In this document: one piece after another, positions 1 through 5,493 of the stretch | Position numbering within the stretch: position 1 is the stretch's first letter | Layout of the letters: each line of letters begins with the position of its first letter | Assembly (NCBI GenBank): GCA_013696915.1 | Contig: JACCXR010000083.1 | Span: 1 to 6,145 of the forward strand | Direction of reading: 5' to 3' | Length of the DNA: 6,145 bases | Origin: Euzebyaceae bacterium | GTDB taxonomy: Bacteria; Actinomycetota; Nitriliruptoria; Euzebyales; Egibacteraceae | Program-made: the position numbers and the translations under genes | Notes under the pieces: model-generated | What the model saw: only the letters and a program-made list of their open reading frames with translations | Databases searched by the model: none | What the model was told of the DNA's origin: nothing

Positions 1-444
1 GTGATCGAGCGCGACAACACCCAGGGCGACCTCGACGGGTTCAAGGCGATCTTCGAGATCCGGCTCGGCGAGCCGGGAGAACCCGTCACCAAGCGGCTCG
101 TCGCGGACCTGCTGCGCATCGACGACCCGAACCGGCTCACCGGCGACGGGGCACCGGGCGACGTCGGACTGGGGCGGAGCTTCGCGTTCCCGTTCGTGAC
201 GATCGAGAGCCTGGTCGTCTACAACCGGCGCTGGGTCGGCGTCATGAACGACAACAACTTCCCGTTCAGCGTCGGGCGGCACGTCGGCTCCGGCCGGCCG
301 GACGACAGCGAGTTCGTCGTCCTGCGGCTGGACCGGCGCCTGACCCGCGACCCACGCCGCTCGCTGTTGCCCGAGACCGCCGAGGCGGTGCCGTGGGTGC
401 GCTCCGACGGCGAGGCGCTGCCGGCGGACCAGGGCGTGGACTAG
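1..444 (+). CDS. Esterase-like phytase family protein, C-terminal part (5' end outside window)
   Basis: This is the C-terminal 147 codons of a protein resembling the phytase-like domain family often annotated as 'esterase-like activity of phytase'. These are usually secreted beta-propeller-like proteins of several hundred residues. Seen here: an ERDN motif at residues 3-6, an FK pair at 14-15, the segment NDNNFPFS at 83-90, and DDSEFVVLRLD at 101-111 near the end. That order is what I recall from the C-terminal half of this family. The first base happens to be a GTG, but it encodes the Val of a conserved V-I-E-R-D stretch and no upstream sequence is available, so I treat the gene as truncated by the window edge. 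The stop is TAG at 442-444. The enzymatic activity of such proteins is poorly established; phosphoesterase activity is only a family-level guess. It lies in the same direction as the transporter operon but 327 bases away, so it is probably a separate transcription unit. Confidence 0.72.
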   Translation: MIERDNTQGDLDGFKAIFEIRLGEPGEPVTKRLVADLLRIDDPNRLTGDGAPGDVGLGRSFAFPFVTIESLVVYNRRWVGVMNDNNFPFSVGRHVGSGRPDDSEFVVLRLDRRLTRDPRRSLLPETAEAVPWVRSDGEALPADQGVD

Positions 445-515
445 GGCCCCGGAGCAGGACCACTGATCAGCCCCGGGTCGACGGCCCGGTGACCGCGGTC
501 CCCGCCGACGCCACC

Positions 516-554
516 GCGCGCCCGCGGGGATCGCTTCCTCCCGCTCGATCCCCG
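516..554. repeat. Tandem hairpin repeat, copy 1 (39 bases)
   Basis: First copy of a 39-base direct repeat whose second copy starts 51 bases later; the two match at 37 of 39 positions. It contains an inverted repeat: 523-533 pairs perfectly with 546-556 (11 bp, core CGGGGATCG/CGATCCCCG) around a 12-base loop at 534-545. The stem reaches two bases past the direct repeat. There is no T-tract after it, so it is not a classical intrinsic terminator. It could act as a terminator or RNA-stabilising structure for the upstream gene, or be a dispersed intergenic repeat. Confidence 0.8.
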
Positions 555-566
555 CGCACGTCGCCG

Positions 567-605
567 GCGCGCCCGCGGGGATCGGTTCTTCCCGCTCGAT
601 CCCCG
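567..605. repeat. Tandem hairpin repeat, copy 2 (39 bases)
   Basis: Second copy of the 39-base repeat. It differs from copy 1 at only two positions (585 G for C, 589 T for C), both in the loop. The stem is 576-584 pairing with 597-605 (9 bp, perfect), extendable by one G-T wobble (575/606), with a loop at 585-596. Variation confined to the loop while the arms are identical suggests that the stem is what has been kept, though two differences are few to argue from. Confidence 0.8.
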
Positions 606-621
606 TCCGACCGGATCCCAA

Positions 622-657
622 TGCGACGTTGGCGCCATATCCCGCGTCAACGTCGCA
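622..657. repeat. Long hairpin with 14-position stem
   Basis: TGCGACGTTG at 622-631 is the exact reverse complement of 648-657. The stem continues inward through one G-T wobble (632/647) and three more pairs (633-635 with 644-646), leaving an 8-base loop at 636-643. It lacks a following T-run. The inner sequence TGGCGCCA (630-637) is itself a palindrome, giving an alternative fold. Possible roles are terminator, operator or dispersed palindromic repeat; the sequence alone does not choose between them. Confidence 0.75.
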
Positions 658-666
658 CTCGAGTGC
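655..666. promoter_or_regulatory. 12-base perfect palindrome GCACTCGAGTGC, possible operator
   Basis: This perfect dyad overlaps the last three bases of the 622-657 hairpin and lies about 22 bases upstream of the candidate -35 box of the transporter operon, a position where a regulator could bind. Palindromes of this size also arise by chance in GC-rich DNA, and no regulator gene lies nearby to support it. Confidence 0.3.
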
Positions 667-687
667 TGAGGCGGCCGCCGGGGCGGG

Positions 688-716
688 TCAAGACTCGCGT
701 CCGCAAGCGCTACCCT
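688..716 (+). promoter_or_regulatory. Candidate promoter for the transporter operon
   Basis: TACCCT at 711-716 fits the loose actinobacterial -10 pattern TAnnnT. TCAAGA at 688-693, 17 bases upstream, matches only three of six positions of the -35 consensus. Transcription from here would give a leader of about 50 bases before the ATG at 772. It is the best candidate I see in the interval, but weak. Confidence 0.25.
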
Positions 717-760
717 CCCCCGCCGGGTTACCGTGCACCGACGCAGAGCCGATCCGATCG

Positions 761-766
761 GGAGGG
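761..766 (+). promoter_or_regulatory. Shine-Dalgarno site for the binding-protein gene
   Basis: GGAGGG lies five bases before the ATG at 772. It decides the start: the in-frame GTG at 733 would add 13 residues (an Arg-rich stretch ahead of the Tat signal), and only the ATG places a strong ribosome binding site at the proper distance. Confidence 0.8.
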
Positions 767-771
767 AACTC

Positions 772-2121
772 ATGGACCAGCGCAAGGGCATCAGCCGGCG
801 GTTGTTCCTGCAGCGCGCAACGACGATCGGTGCCGCCGCCGCGGTGCCCGGCCTGCTCGCCGCCTGCGGTTCCGGCGTCGAGGAGGGCGCCGCGCCGACC
901 GCGACCGGCGGAACCACGCCGGCTGGGACGCCGACCGGCGCCGCGACGACGCCGGCCGCCACAGCCTCCGTGACCGAGACCGCGACCGAGACCGGGACCG
1001 AAAGCCCCACCGCCGCCGCCGGAGAGCCGCTGAAGATCGGCCTGCTCATCCCGACCGGCGGCGTCTACGCCTCGCTCGGTGAGGACATGCGCAACGGCTT
1101 CCAGCTCTACCTCGACCAGCACGACGGCGCGCTCGGCGGCCGCCCGGTCGAGGTCGTCGAGGAGGACAGCGAGGCCAACCCCGAGGTGGGCTTGCGCAAG
1201 GCGCAGAAGCTGCTGAACGAGGACCGCGTCGCGATGGTGACGGGCATCGTCAGCTCCGCGGTCGCCCTCGGAGTGCGCGACCTCTTCCACGAGGCCCAGG
1301 TGCCGCTGATCATCTCGAACGCCGGAGCGAACGACATCACCCGGGCGGCGAAGTCGCCGTACATCTTCCGGACGTCCTTCTCGAACTGGCAGTCGACGTA
1401 CTCGCTGGGCCAGTGGGCGTACGACAACGTCGCGCAGGAGGGGATGTACGTCATCGCACCCGACTACGCGGCCGGAGCCGAGGACATTGCGGCCTTCCGG
1501 GAGTCGTTCGAGGCCGCCGGCGGGACCGTGCTCACGGGGGGACTGCCCCCGTTCGGGACCACCCAGGACTACCAGCCGTTCCTGTCGGAGATCGGCAACG
1601 CCGGGGCGCAGGCGGTGTTCGCGTTCTTCGCGGGCGGCGAGGCGATCACGTTCGTGCAGCAGTACCGCGACTTCGGGCTGAAGGACACGCTGCCGCTGAT
1701 CGGGCCGGGGTTCCTCACCGACGAAGGCGTCCTCGAGGCGCAGGGCGACGCGGCACTCGGCCTGCGCACGAGCCTGCACTACACGCCGCTGCTCGACAAC
1801 CCCACCAACAGCGCCTACGTCGAGGCCTACGAGGCCGCGTACGGTGAGCAGCCGACCGTCTACACCGTCCAGTCCTACGACGCGGCGCAGCTGATCGACC
1901 TGGCCCTCGGGGAGCTGGGCGGCGACACCGCCGACGTCGACGCGCTCGTCGACGCGATGGCGAACATCGGCGCGCTCGACAGCCCCCGCGGCCCCTTCGA
2001 GATGGACCCGGTGACGCACAACCCGATCCAGAACTTCTACCTGCGCGAGGTGCAGGAGGTCGACGGCGGGCTGGGCAACGCGGTCCTCGAGGATCTCGGC
2101 CCGTTCCCCGACCCCGGCTAG
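772..2121 (+). CDS. ABC importer substrate-binding lipoprotein, branched-chain amino acid (LivK-like) family, Tat-exported
   Basis: The 449-residue product is the extracytoplasmic ligand-binding component of the importer. Residues 8-14 (SRRLFLQ) are a twin-arginine motif, followed by a hydrophobic stretch and a lipobox LAAC ending at Cys32. It is therefore probably exported folded by the Tat system and lipid-anchored. Residues 33-84 form a Thr/Ala/Gly/Pro/Glu-rich linker. The periplasmic-binding fold (Peripla_BP_6 type) begins near 87 with KIGLLIPTGG, followed by Y-A-x-L-G and G-F-Q-L at 99-112, typical of the LivK family. The length agrees with the family once the linker is allowed for. ATG 772 is chosen over GTG 733 because of the Shine-Dalgarno site and the position of the Tat motif. 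It is the first gene of the operon, 13 bases before livH. The ligand is unknown: Leu/Ile/Val, amides, urea or aromatic acids are all possible within the family. Confidence 0.93.
   Translation: MDQRKGISRRLFLQRATTIGAAAAVPGLLAACGSGVEEGAAPTATGGTTPAGTPTGAATTPAATASVTETATETGTESPTAAAGEPLKIGLLIPTGGVYASLGEDMRNGFQLYLDQHDGALGGRPVEVVEEDSEANPEVGLRKAQKLLNEDRVAMVTGIVSSAVALGVRDLFHEAQVPLIISNAGANDITRAAKSPYIFRTSFSNWQSTYSLGQWAYDNVAQEGMYVIAPDYAAGAEDIAAFRESFEAAGGTVLTGGLPPFGTTQDYQPFLSEIGNAGAQAVFAFFAGGEAITFVQQYRDFGLKDTLPLIGPGFLTDEGVLEAQGDAALGLRTSLHYTPLLDNPTNSAYVEAYEAAYGEQPTVYTVQSYDAAQLIDLALGELGGDTADVDALVDAMANIGALDSPRGPFEMDPVTHNPIQNFYLREVQEVDGGLGNAVLEDLGPFPDPG
972..1001 (+). repeat. Five GACCGN hexamers inside the lipoprotein linker
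   Basis: Five consecutive hexamers of form GACCGN (972-1001) encode the Thr-Glu/Thr-Ala/Thr-Gly pattern of the linker after the lipobox. Such a run could expand or contract by slippage, changing the linker length without a frameshift because the unit is six bases. Confidence 0.7.
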
Positions 2122-2134
2122 GCCGCACACCCCG

Positions 2135-3016
2135 ATGGAGTCCCTCGTCGGCTGGCTCGACGCCAACCTGATCAGCATCCTCAACGGGGTGGCCCGCGGC
2201 CTGCTGCTGTTCACCATGGCCGTCGGGCTGTCGCTGATCTTCGGCCTGGCCGACGTGCTGAACCTTGCCCACGGCGCGGTCTTCCTCCTCGGCGCCTACA
2301 TGGCGTTCCAGTTCGCCGGCGACGGCACCGGGTTCGTCGTCGCGGTGCTGGCCGCAGTCGTGCTCGGCGTGCTGCTCGGCGGGGGACTTACGGCCGCGCT
2401 CCGCCCGATCTCCGGCCGCGGTCACCTGGACCAGGCACTGTTGACGCTGGGAATCGCGTTCGTGCTGTCCGACATCGCGTCGATCGTGTGGGGCAACGAC
2501 TTCCGGTCGGTGCCCCCGCCGGCCTTCCTGCGCGGCAGCACCAACATCGTGGGTCACGCCTACCCCACCTACCGGCTGGCCGTCATCGTCGTCGGGCTGG
2601 CGATCGCCGGGGCCGTCTACGCCCTGTTCGAGCGCACCCAGCTCGGCGCGGTCGTGCGCGCGGCCGTCGAGGACCGCGCGATGGTGTCGGCCCTCGGGAT
2701 CAACGTCGGCCGGGTGCTGGTCGCGGTGTTCGCGATCGGGTCCGCGCTCGCGGCGTTCGGCGGAGTCATCGGCGGGCCGGTGCTCGCGGTCAACCCGGGC
2801 CTGGACTGGGAGGTGCTGATCCTCGCGCTGATCGTCGTCGTGATCGGGGGACTCGGTTCGATCAAGGGGGCGTTCGCCGGCGCGCTGCTGATCGGGCAGG
2901 TCCAGTCCCTCGGCGTCGCGCTCGTGCCCCAGCTGGCGGCCTTCCTGCTCTTCGGTGCGATGGCCGTGGTCCTCCTCGTGCGGCCGGAGGGCCTGTTCGG
3001 CGACGTGACGGCGTGA
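2135..3016 (+). CDS. livH: Branched-chain amino acid-type ABC transporter permease LivH
   Basis: The 293-residue membrane protein is one half of the translocation channel, paired with LivM. Seen: about eight hydrophobic segments (roughly 19-37, 44-60, 66-90, 101-118, 145-163, 191-212, 223-252, 262-282). The family hallmark GLSLIFG...NLAHGAVFLLGAY lies at 31-55, with N43-x-x-H46-G47. The cytoplasmic EAA-like coupling loop starting ERTQLG lies at 166-191 and should contact an ATPase subunit. GGLGSIKGA (238-246) and the terminal RPEGLFG (283-289) are also typical. Length is close to the E. coli protein (about 308). The start is 13 bases after the binding-protein stop. I see no convincing Shine-Dalgarno site, so ribosomes may arrive by re-initiation; the ATG is nevertheless well placed before the first membrane segment. 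Its stop overlaps the livM start. The family assignment is firm; the substrate is not. Confidence 0.95.
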   Translation: MESLVGWLDANLISILNGVARGLLLFTMAVGLSLIFGLADVLNLAHGAVFLLGAYMAFQFAGDGTGFVVAVLAAVVLGVLLGGGLTAALRPISGRGHLDQALLTLGIAFVLSDIASIVWGNDFRSVPPPAFLRGSTNIVGHAYPTYRLAVIVVGLAIAGAVYALFERTQLGAVVRAAVEDRAMVSALGINVGRVLVAVFAIGSALAAFGGVIGGPVLAVNPGLDWEVLILALIVVVIGGLGSIKGAFAGALLIGQVQSLGVALVPQLAAFLLFGAMAVVLLVRPEGLFGDVTA

Positions 3017-4002
3017 GGCGGCCGCCGCCGTGGGCGCGCGTCGCCGTGATCGCGGCGGTCCTGCTCGTGGCGCCGCTGCCGCTCAACGACTTCCGCACCG
3101 GCCTGCTCACCGAGATCCTCATCTTCGGGCTGCTCGCCGCGAGCCTCGACGTGCTCGTCGGCTACACCGGGCTGCCGTCCCTCGGTCACGCCACCTACTT
3201 CGGGGTCGGCGGCTACGTCGCCGCGCTGGCCGCGCGCGGGATGACCGACAGCGCACCGGTCGGTCTGCTCGCGGCGACGGTCGGGGCGCTCGCGGTCGCC
3301 GGCGCCACGGGGTGGCTGGCGGTGCGCACCCGCGGCGTCTACTTCCTGATGCTGACGCTCGCGTTCGCGCAGCTGCTGTTCAGCCTGGCGGTCACGTGGG
3401 CGCCGGTCACCGGAGGCGCGAACGGGCTGTCGGTCCCGCGGTTCGCGCTGCTGCCGGGTGACCGGGGCCTGCTGCTCGACGGTCCGCTGGTCTTCTACTA
3501 CTACGTCCTGGCCGCGTTCGCCCTCGGCTACTTCCTGCTGCACCGCCTGGTGACATCGCCCTTCGGGCGGTCGCTCGTGGGCCTGCGGGAGAACGAGGCG
3601 CGCATGCGGTCGATCGGCTACTCGGTGCTCGGCTACAAGCTCGCCGCTTTCTGCGCCGCCGGCGCCGTCGGCGGGTTCGCCGGCGCGCTGTTCGTGCAGC
3701 ACCAGCGGTTCATCTCGCCGACGAACGTCTCGTTCGAGATCTCCGCGCTCGTGCTCATCATGGTGATCATGGGCGGCTCCGGCACCCTGTACGGGCCGGT
3801 CGCCGGCGCCGCCCTGGTGCTGCTGATCCGCGACGAGCTGTCCTCGCGGTTCCAGCACTGGGAGCTCCTGCTGGGGCTCGTCTTCATCGGCTTCGTCTAC
3901 TTCCTCCCGCGCGGCGCCGCCGGGCTCCTGCGGCGCGCCCGCCCGGCTGCGGCGACCGCGGGCTCGATCGCCGGCGCCGGCGGTCAGGAGGCATCGCTGT
4001 GA
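3013..4002 (+). CDS. livM: Branched-chain amino acid-type ABC transporter permease LivM
   Basis: The 329-residue membrane protein is the second channel subunit. The frame is open far upstream inside livH, but the real start is GTG 3013, overlapping the livH stop as GTGA. From there the protein begins with a short basic stretch (RRPPPWAR) and a first membrane segment, as expected. Family motifs: SLGHATYFGVGGY (56-68), RTRGVYFLMLTLAFAQ (105-120), and the cytoplasmic coupling loop starting PFGRSL (183) with R-E-N-E at 192-195 and S-I-G-Y at 200-203. A Gly-rich M-G-G-S-G-T-L-Y-G-P segment follows near the last membrane spans. The C-terminal tail (about 25 residues after the last membrane segment) is Ala/Arg/Gly-rich and probably disordered in the cytoplasm. 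No Shine-Dalgarno site is evident before GTG, which favours translational coupling to livH. The tail encodes the Shine-Dalgarno site of livG. Confidence 0.93.
   Translation: MRRPPPWARVAVIAAVLLVAPLPLNDFRTGLLTEILIFGLLAASLDVLVGYTGLPSLGHATYFGVGGYVAALAARGMTDSAPVGLLAATVGALAVAGATGWLAVRTRGVYFLMLTLAFAQLLFSLAVTWAPVTGGANGLSVPRFALLPGDRGLLLDGPLVFYYYVLAAFALGYFLLHRLVTSPFGRSLVGLRENEARMRSIGYSVLGYKLAAFCAAGAVGGFAGALFVQHQRFISPTNVSFEISALVLIMVIMGGSGTLYGPVAGAALVLLIRDELSSRFQHWELLLGLVFIGFVYFLPRGAAGLLRRARPAAATAGSIAGAGGQEASL
3986..3991 (+). promoter_or_regulatory. Shine-Dalgarno site for livG inside the livM end
   Basis: AGGAGG, a full consensus site, ends seven bases before the GTG at 3999. It fixes the livG start and is the strongest ribosome binding site within the operon, so the first ATPase may be initiated independently as well as by coupling. 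Confidence 0.8.
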
Positions 4003-4775
4003 CCACGGCCGCCGTGCTGGAACTGCGGGGCGTGTCGAAGGCGTACGGTTCGCTGCTCGCCGTGGACGGCGTGGACCTGCGCGTCGAGCGGGGCGAGCGG
4101 CGGGCGCTGATCGGCCCGAACGGGGCCGGCAAGACGACCCTGTTCGACCTCGTCGGGGGCCGCAGCCGGGTGAGCGGCGGCCGCATCCTGCTCGACGGCG
4201 CGGACGTCACCACCATGGAGGAGCACCGTCGCGCCCGCCGCGGCATCGCGAAGACGTTCCAGCACAGCAACCTCTTCGACGGGCTCAGCGTCCTCGACAA
4301 CGTCGCGATCGCCGTGCAGCACCACGCCGGCGTGGCCCGGCGCGTCCTGCGCCCCGCCGCGCGCGAGACGGCGGTCACCGACCGCGCCGACGGGCTGCTG
4401 GCCACGGTCGGCCTCGGCGACGTCGCCGGCGCGACCGCCGGGGCGCTGTCCCACGGCGAGCGCCGGCAGCTCGAGGTCGCGATCGCCCTGGCCACCGAAC
4501 CGCAGCTGCTGCTGTTCGACGAGCCGGTCGCCGGGATGTCTCCGGCCGAGAGCCGCGCGTTCGTCGGCCTCGTCGCCGAGCTCCCCGCGGCGCTGACGGT
4601 GCTGCTGATCGAGCACGACATGGACGTCGTCTTCGCGGTGGCCAGCCGCATCTCCGTGCTCCACGCCGGCCGCATGCTCGCCGAGGGCACCCCCGAGGAG
4701 GTCCGCGCGTCCGCCGGCGTGCAGGAGGCCTACCTCGGCGGCGGTTCCGGCGAGGAGCTGTTCCGCGCGCCGTGA
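3999..4775 (+). CDS. livG: Branched-chain amino acid-type ABC transporter ATPase LivG
   Basis: The 258-residue nucleotide-binding subunit pairs with LivF on the cytoplasmic side and powers transport by ATP hydrolysis. Motifs in order: aromatic A-loop Tyr16, Walker A GPNGAGKT (39-46), Q-loop Gln88 in KTFQ, signature LSHGE (150-154), Walker B LLLFDEP (170-176) with catalytic Glu175, D-loop region AGMSP (178-182), and switch His206 in IEHD. All catalytic elements are intact. The C-terminus carries the LivG-type tail E-G-T-P-E-E-V and E-A-Y-L-G-G, matching the short BCA-transporter ATPase C-terminal motif. The start is GTG 3999, overlapping the livM stop (GTGA) and preceded by AGGAGG. Length agrees with the family (about 255). 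The LSHGE signature and AGMSP loop mark it as LivG rather than LivF. Confidence 0.96.
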   Translation: MTTAAVLELRGVSKAYGSLLAVDGVDLRVERGERRALIGPNGAGKTTLFDLVGGRSRVSGGRILLDGADVTTMEEHRRARRGIAKTFQHSNLFDGLSVLDNVAIAVQHHAGVARRVLRPAARETAVTDRADGLLATVGLGDVAGATAGALSHGERRQLEVAIALATEPQLLLFDEPVAGMSPAESRAFVGLVAELPAALTVLLIEHDMDVVFAVASRISVLHAGRMLAEGTPEEVRASAGVQEAYLGGGSGEELFRAP

Positions 4776-5482
4776 CCGCCCTGCTGGAGGTCCGCGGGCT
4801 CAGCGCCCACTACGGCGTGATCCACGCGCTGCAGGGCGTCGACCTCGACGTCGGCGGCGAGCAGGTCGTCGCGCTGTTCGGCCGCAACGGCGTCGGCAAG
4901 ACGACGCTGGTCTCGGCCGTCATGGGCATGCTGCGCCCCACCTCCGGGTCCGTGCGCTTCGACGGCCGCGAGCTGGCCGGGGCGCCGCCGCACGTCATCG
5001 CGCGGGCGGGCATCGGACTGGTCCCGCAGGGGCGGCGCGTCTTCGCGGCGCTGACCGTCGAGGAGAACCTTGGCATCGCGGCGCGGGCGGCGGCCGGTGA
5101 CCGCGCCTGGACGCGCGAGCGCGTCTACGACCTGCTTCCGCGGCTGGCGGACCGCCGCCGCAACCGCGGGCACCAGCTGTCCGGCGGCGAGCAGCAGATG
5201 CTCGCGATCGGGCGGGCGCTGCTCGGCAACCCCAGGCTGCTGCTGCTCGACGAGCCGTCCGACGGGCTGGCGCCCAGGATCGTCGACGACATCGTCGAGG
5301 TGCTCGCCGAGCTGCGCGCCGAGGGGATCCCCGCCCTGCTCGTCGAGCAGAACCTCGGCATGGCGCTGCGGCTCGCCGACGTCGTGGCGATCATGACGAA
5401 GGGCCAGATCGTCTACCGCGCGACGGCGGCGGAGTTCCGCGCCGACCCCGAGACCGCCCGCACCCTCCTCGGCGTCGCCTGA
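4772..5482 (+). CDS. livF: Branched-chain amino acid-type ABC transporter ATPase LivF
   Basis: The 236-residue product is the second nucleotide-binding subunit, expected to form a heterodimer with LivG. Motifs: Tyr14 A-loop, Walker A GRNGVGKT (37-44), Q-loop Gln86 in VPQGRRVF, signature LSGGEQQM (136-143), Walker B LLLLDEP (156-162) with Glu161, and EPSDGLAP (161-168). The switch position is Gln193 in VEQN instead of His; this is normal for LivF proteins, not damage. Length agrees with the family (about 235). The start GTG 4772 overlaps the livG stop as GTGA. A GAGGAG at 4752-4757 lies 14 bases upstream, farther than optimal, so coupled translation is likely. It is the last gene of the operon and ends 11 bases before the stop of the convergent gene. 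Confidence 0.95.
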   Translation: MTALLEVRGLSAHYGVIHALQGVDLDVGGEQVVALFGRNGVGKTTLVSAVMGMLRPTSGSVRFDGRELAGAPPHVIARAGIGLVPQGRRVFAALTVEENLGIAARAAAGDRAWTRERVYDLLPRLADRRRNRGHQLSGGEQQMLAIGRALLGNPRLLLLDEPSDGLAPRIVDDIVEVLAELRAEGIPALLVEQNLGMALRLADVVAIMTKGQIVYRATAAEFRADPETARTLLGVA

Positions 5483-5492
5483 CGCGACGAGG
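5467..5492. terminator. Short inverted repeat at the livF stop, possible bidirectional terminator
   Basis: CGTCGC at 5473-5478 pairs perfectly with 5484-5489 across a 5-base loop that contains most of the livF stop. An alternative pairing is CCTCG 5467-5471 with CGAGG 5488-5492. No T-tract follows on either strand. It sits exactly between two convergent genes, where a terminator is expected, but the stem is short and GC-rich stems are common in this DNA. Confidence 0.3.
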
Positions 5493-5493
5493 T

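Larger units (their letters stand above)
445..771. other. Structured 327-base intergenic region
   Basis: This is the only long interval without a convincing gene. It separates the phytase-like gene from the transporter operon. It holds small palindromes at 463-470 (CTGATCAG) and 491-500 (GACCGCGGTC), a 5-bp stem at 473-477/485-489, two tandem hairpin repeats, a long hairpin at 622-657, a 12-base palindrome at 655-666, and a candidate promoter and Shine-Dalgarno site before the ATG at 772. Open frames crossing it are Arg/Pro-rich, have no recognisable motifs and overlap real genes in other frames, so I do not call them. Confidence 0.7.

Noticed and set aside
1..3. GTG at the first base as a true start codon
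   Set aside because: It falls within a conserved internal V-I-E-R-D motif of the phytase-like family, so the gene most likely begins before the window.
516..605. CRISPR array
   Set aside because: Only two repeat copies with a 12-base gap; the repeats are hairpin-forming intergenic elements and no cas gene is near.
655..666. CIRCE heat-shock operator, because of the GCACTC and GAGTGC half-sites
   Set aside because: CIRCE (TTAGCACTC-N9-GAGTGCTAA) needs a nine-base spacer and longer arms. Here the half-sites touch with no spacer and the downstream gene is a transporter.
733..771. GTG at 733 as start of the binding protein
   Set aside because: No ribosome binding site at proper distance, and it would place 13 extra residues before the Tat motif; ATG 772 has GGAGGG five bases upstream.
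393..1082. 229-codon plus-strand frame spanning the intergenic region
   Set aside because: Arg/Pro-rich, no motif, overlaps the end of the phytase-like gene and the start of the binding-protein gene in another frame, and runs through the hairpin repeats.
688..2217. 509-codon open frame on the minus strand opposite the binding-protein gene, with similar long antisense frames at 2617-3858, 3884-4690 and 4730-5899
   Set aside because: Composition is Arg/Ala/Gly/Val-rich without family motifs, and the sense strand carries well-recognised genes. High G/C at third codon positions removes stop codons from the opposite strand.
2488..3012. Upstream extension of LivM in the same open frame
   Set aside because: The extension is Arg/Gly-rich, lies entirely inside livH and has no membrane segments; family similarity starts just after GTG 3013.
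5348..5350. Missing switch histidine in LivF (Gln193) as a sign of a degenerate ATPase site
   Set aside because: The VEQN motif is the usual form in LivF proteins, and LivG retains its His206.
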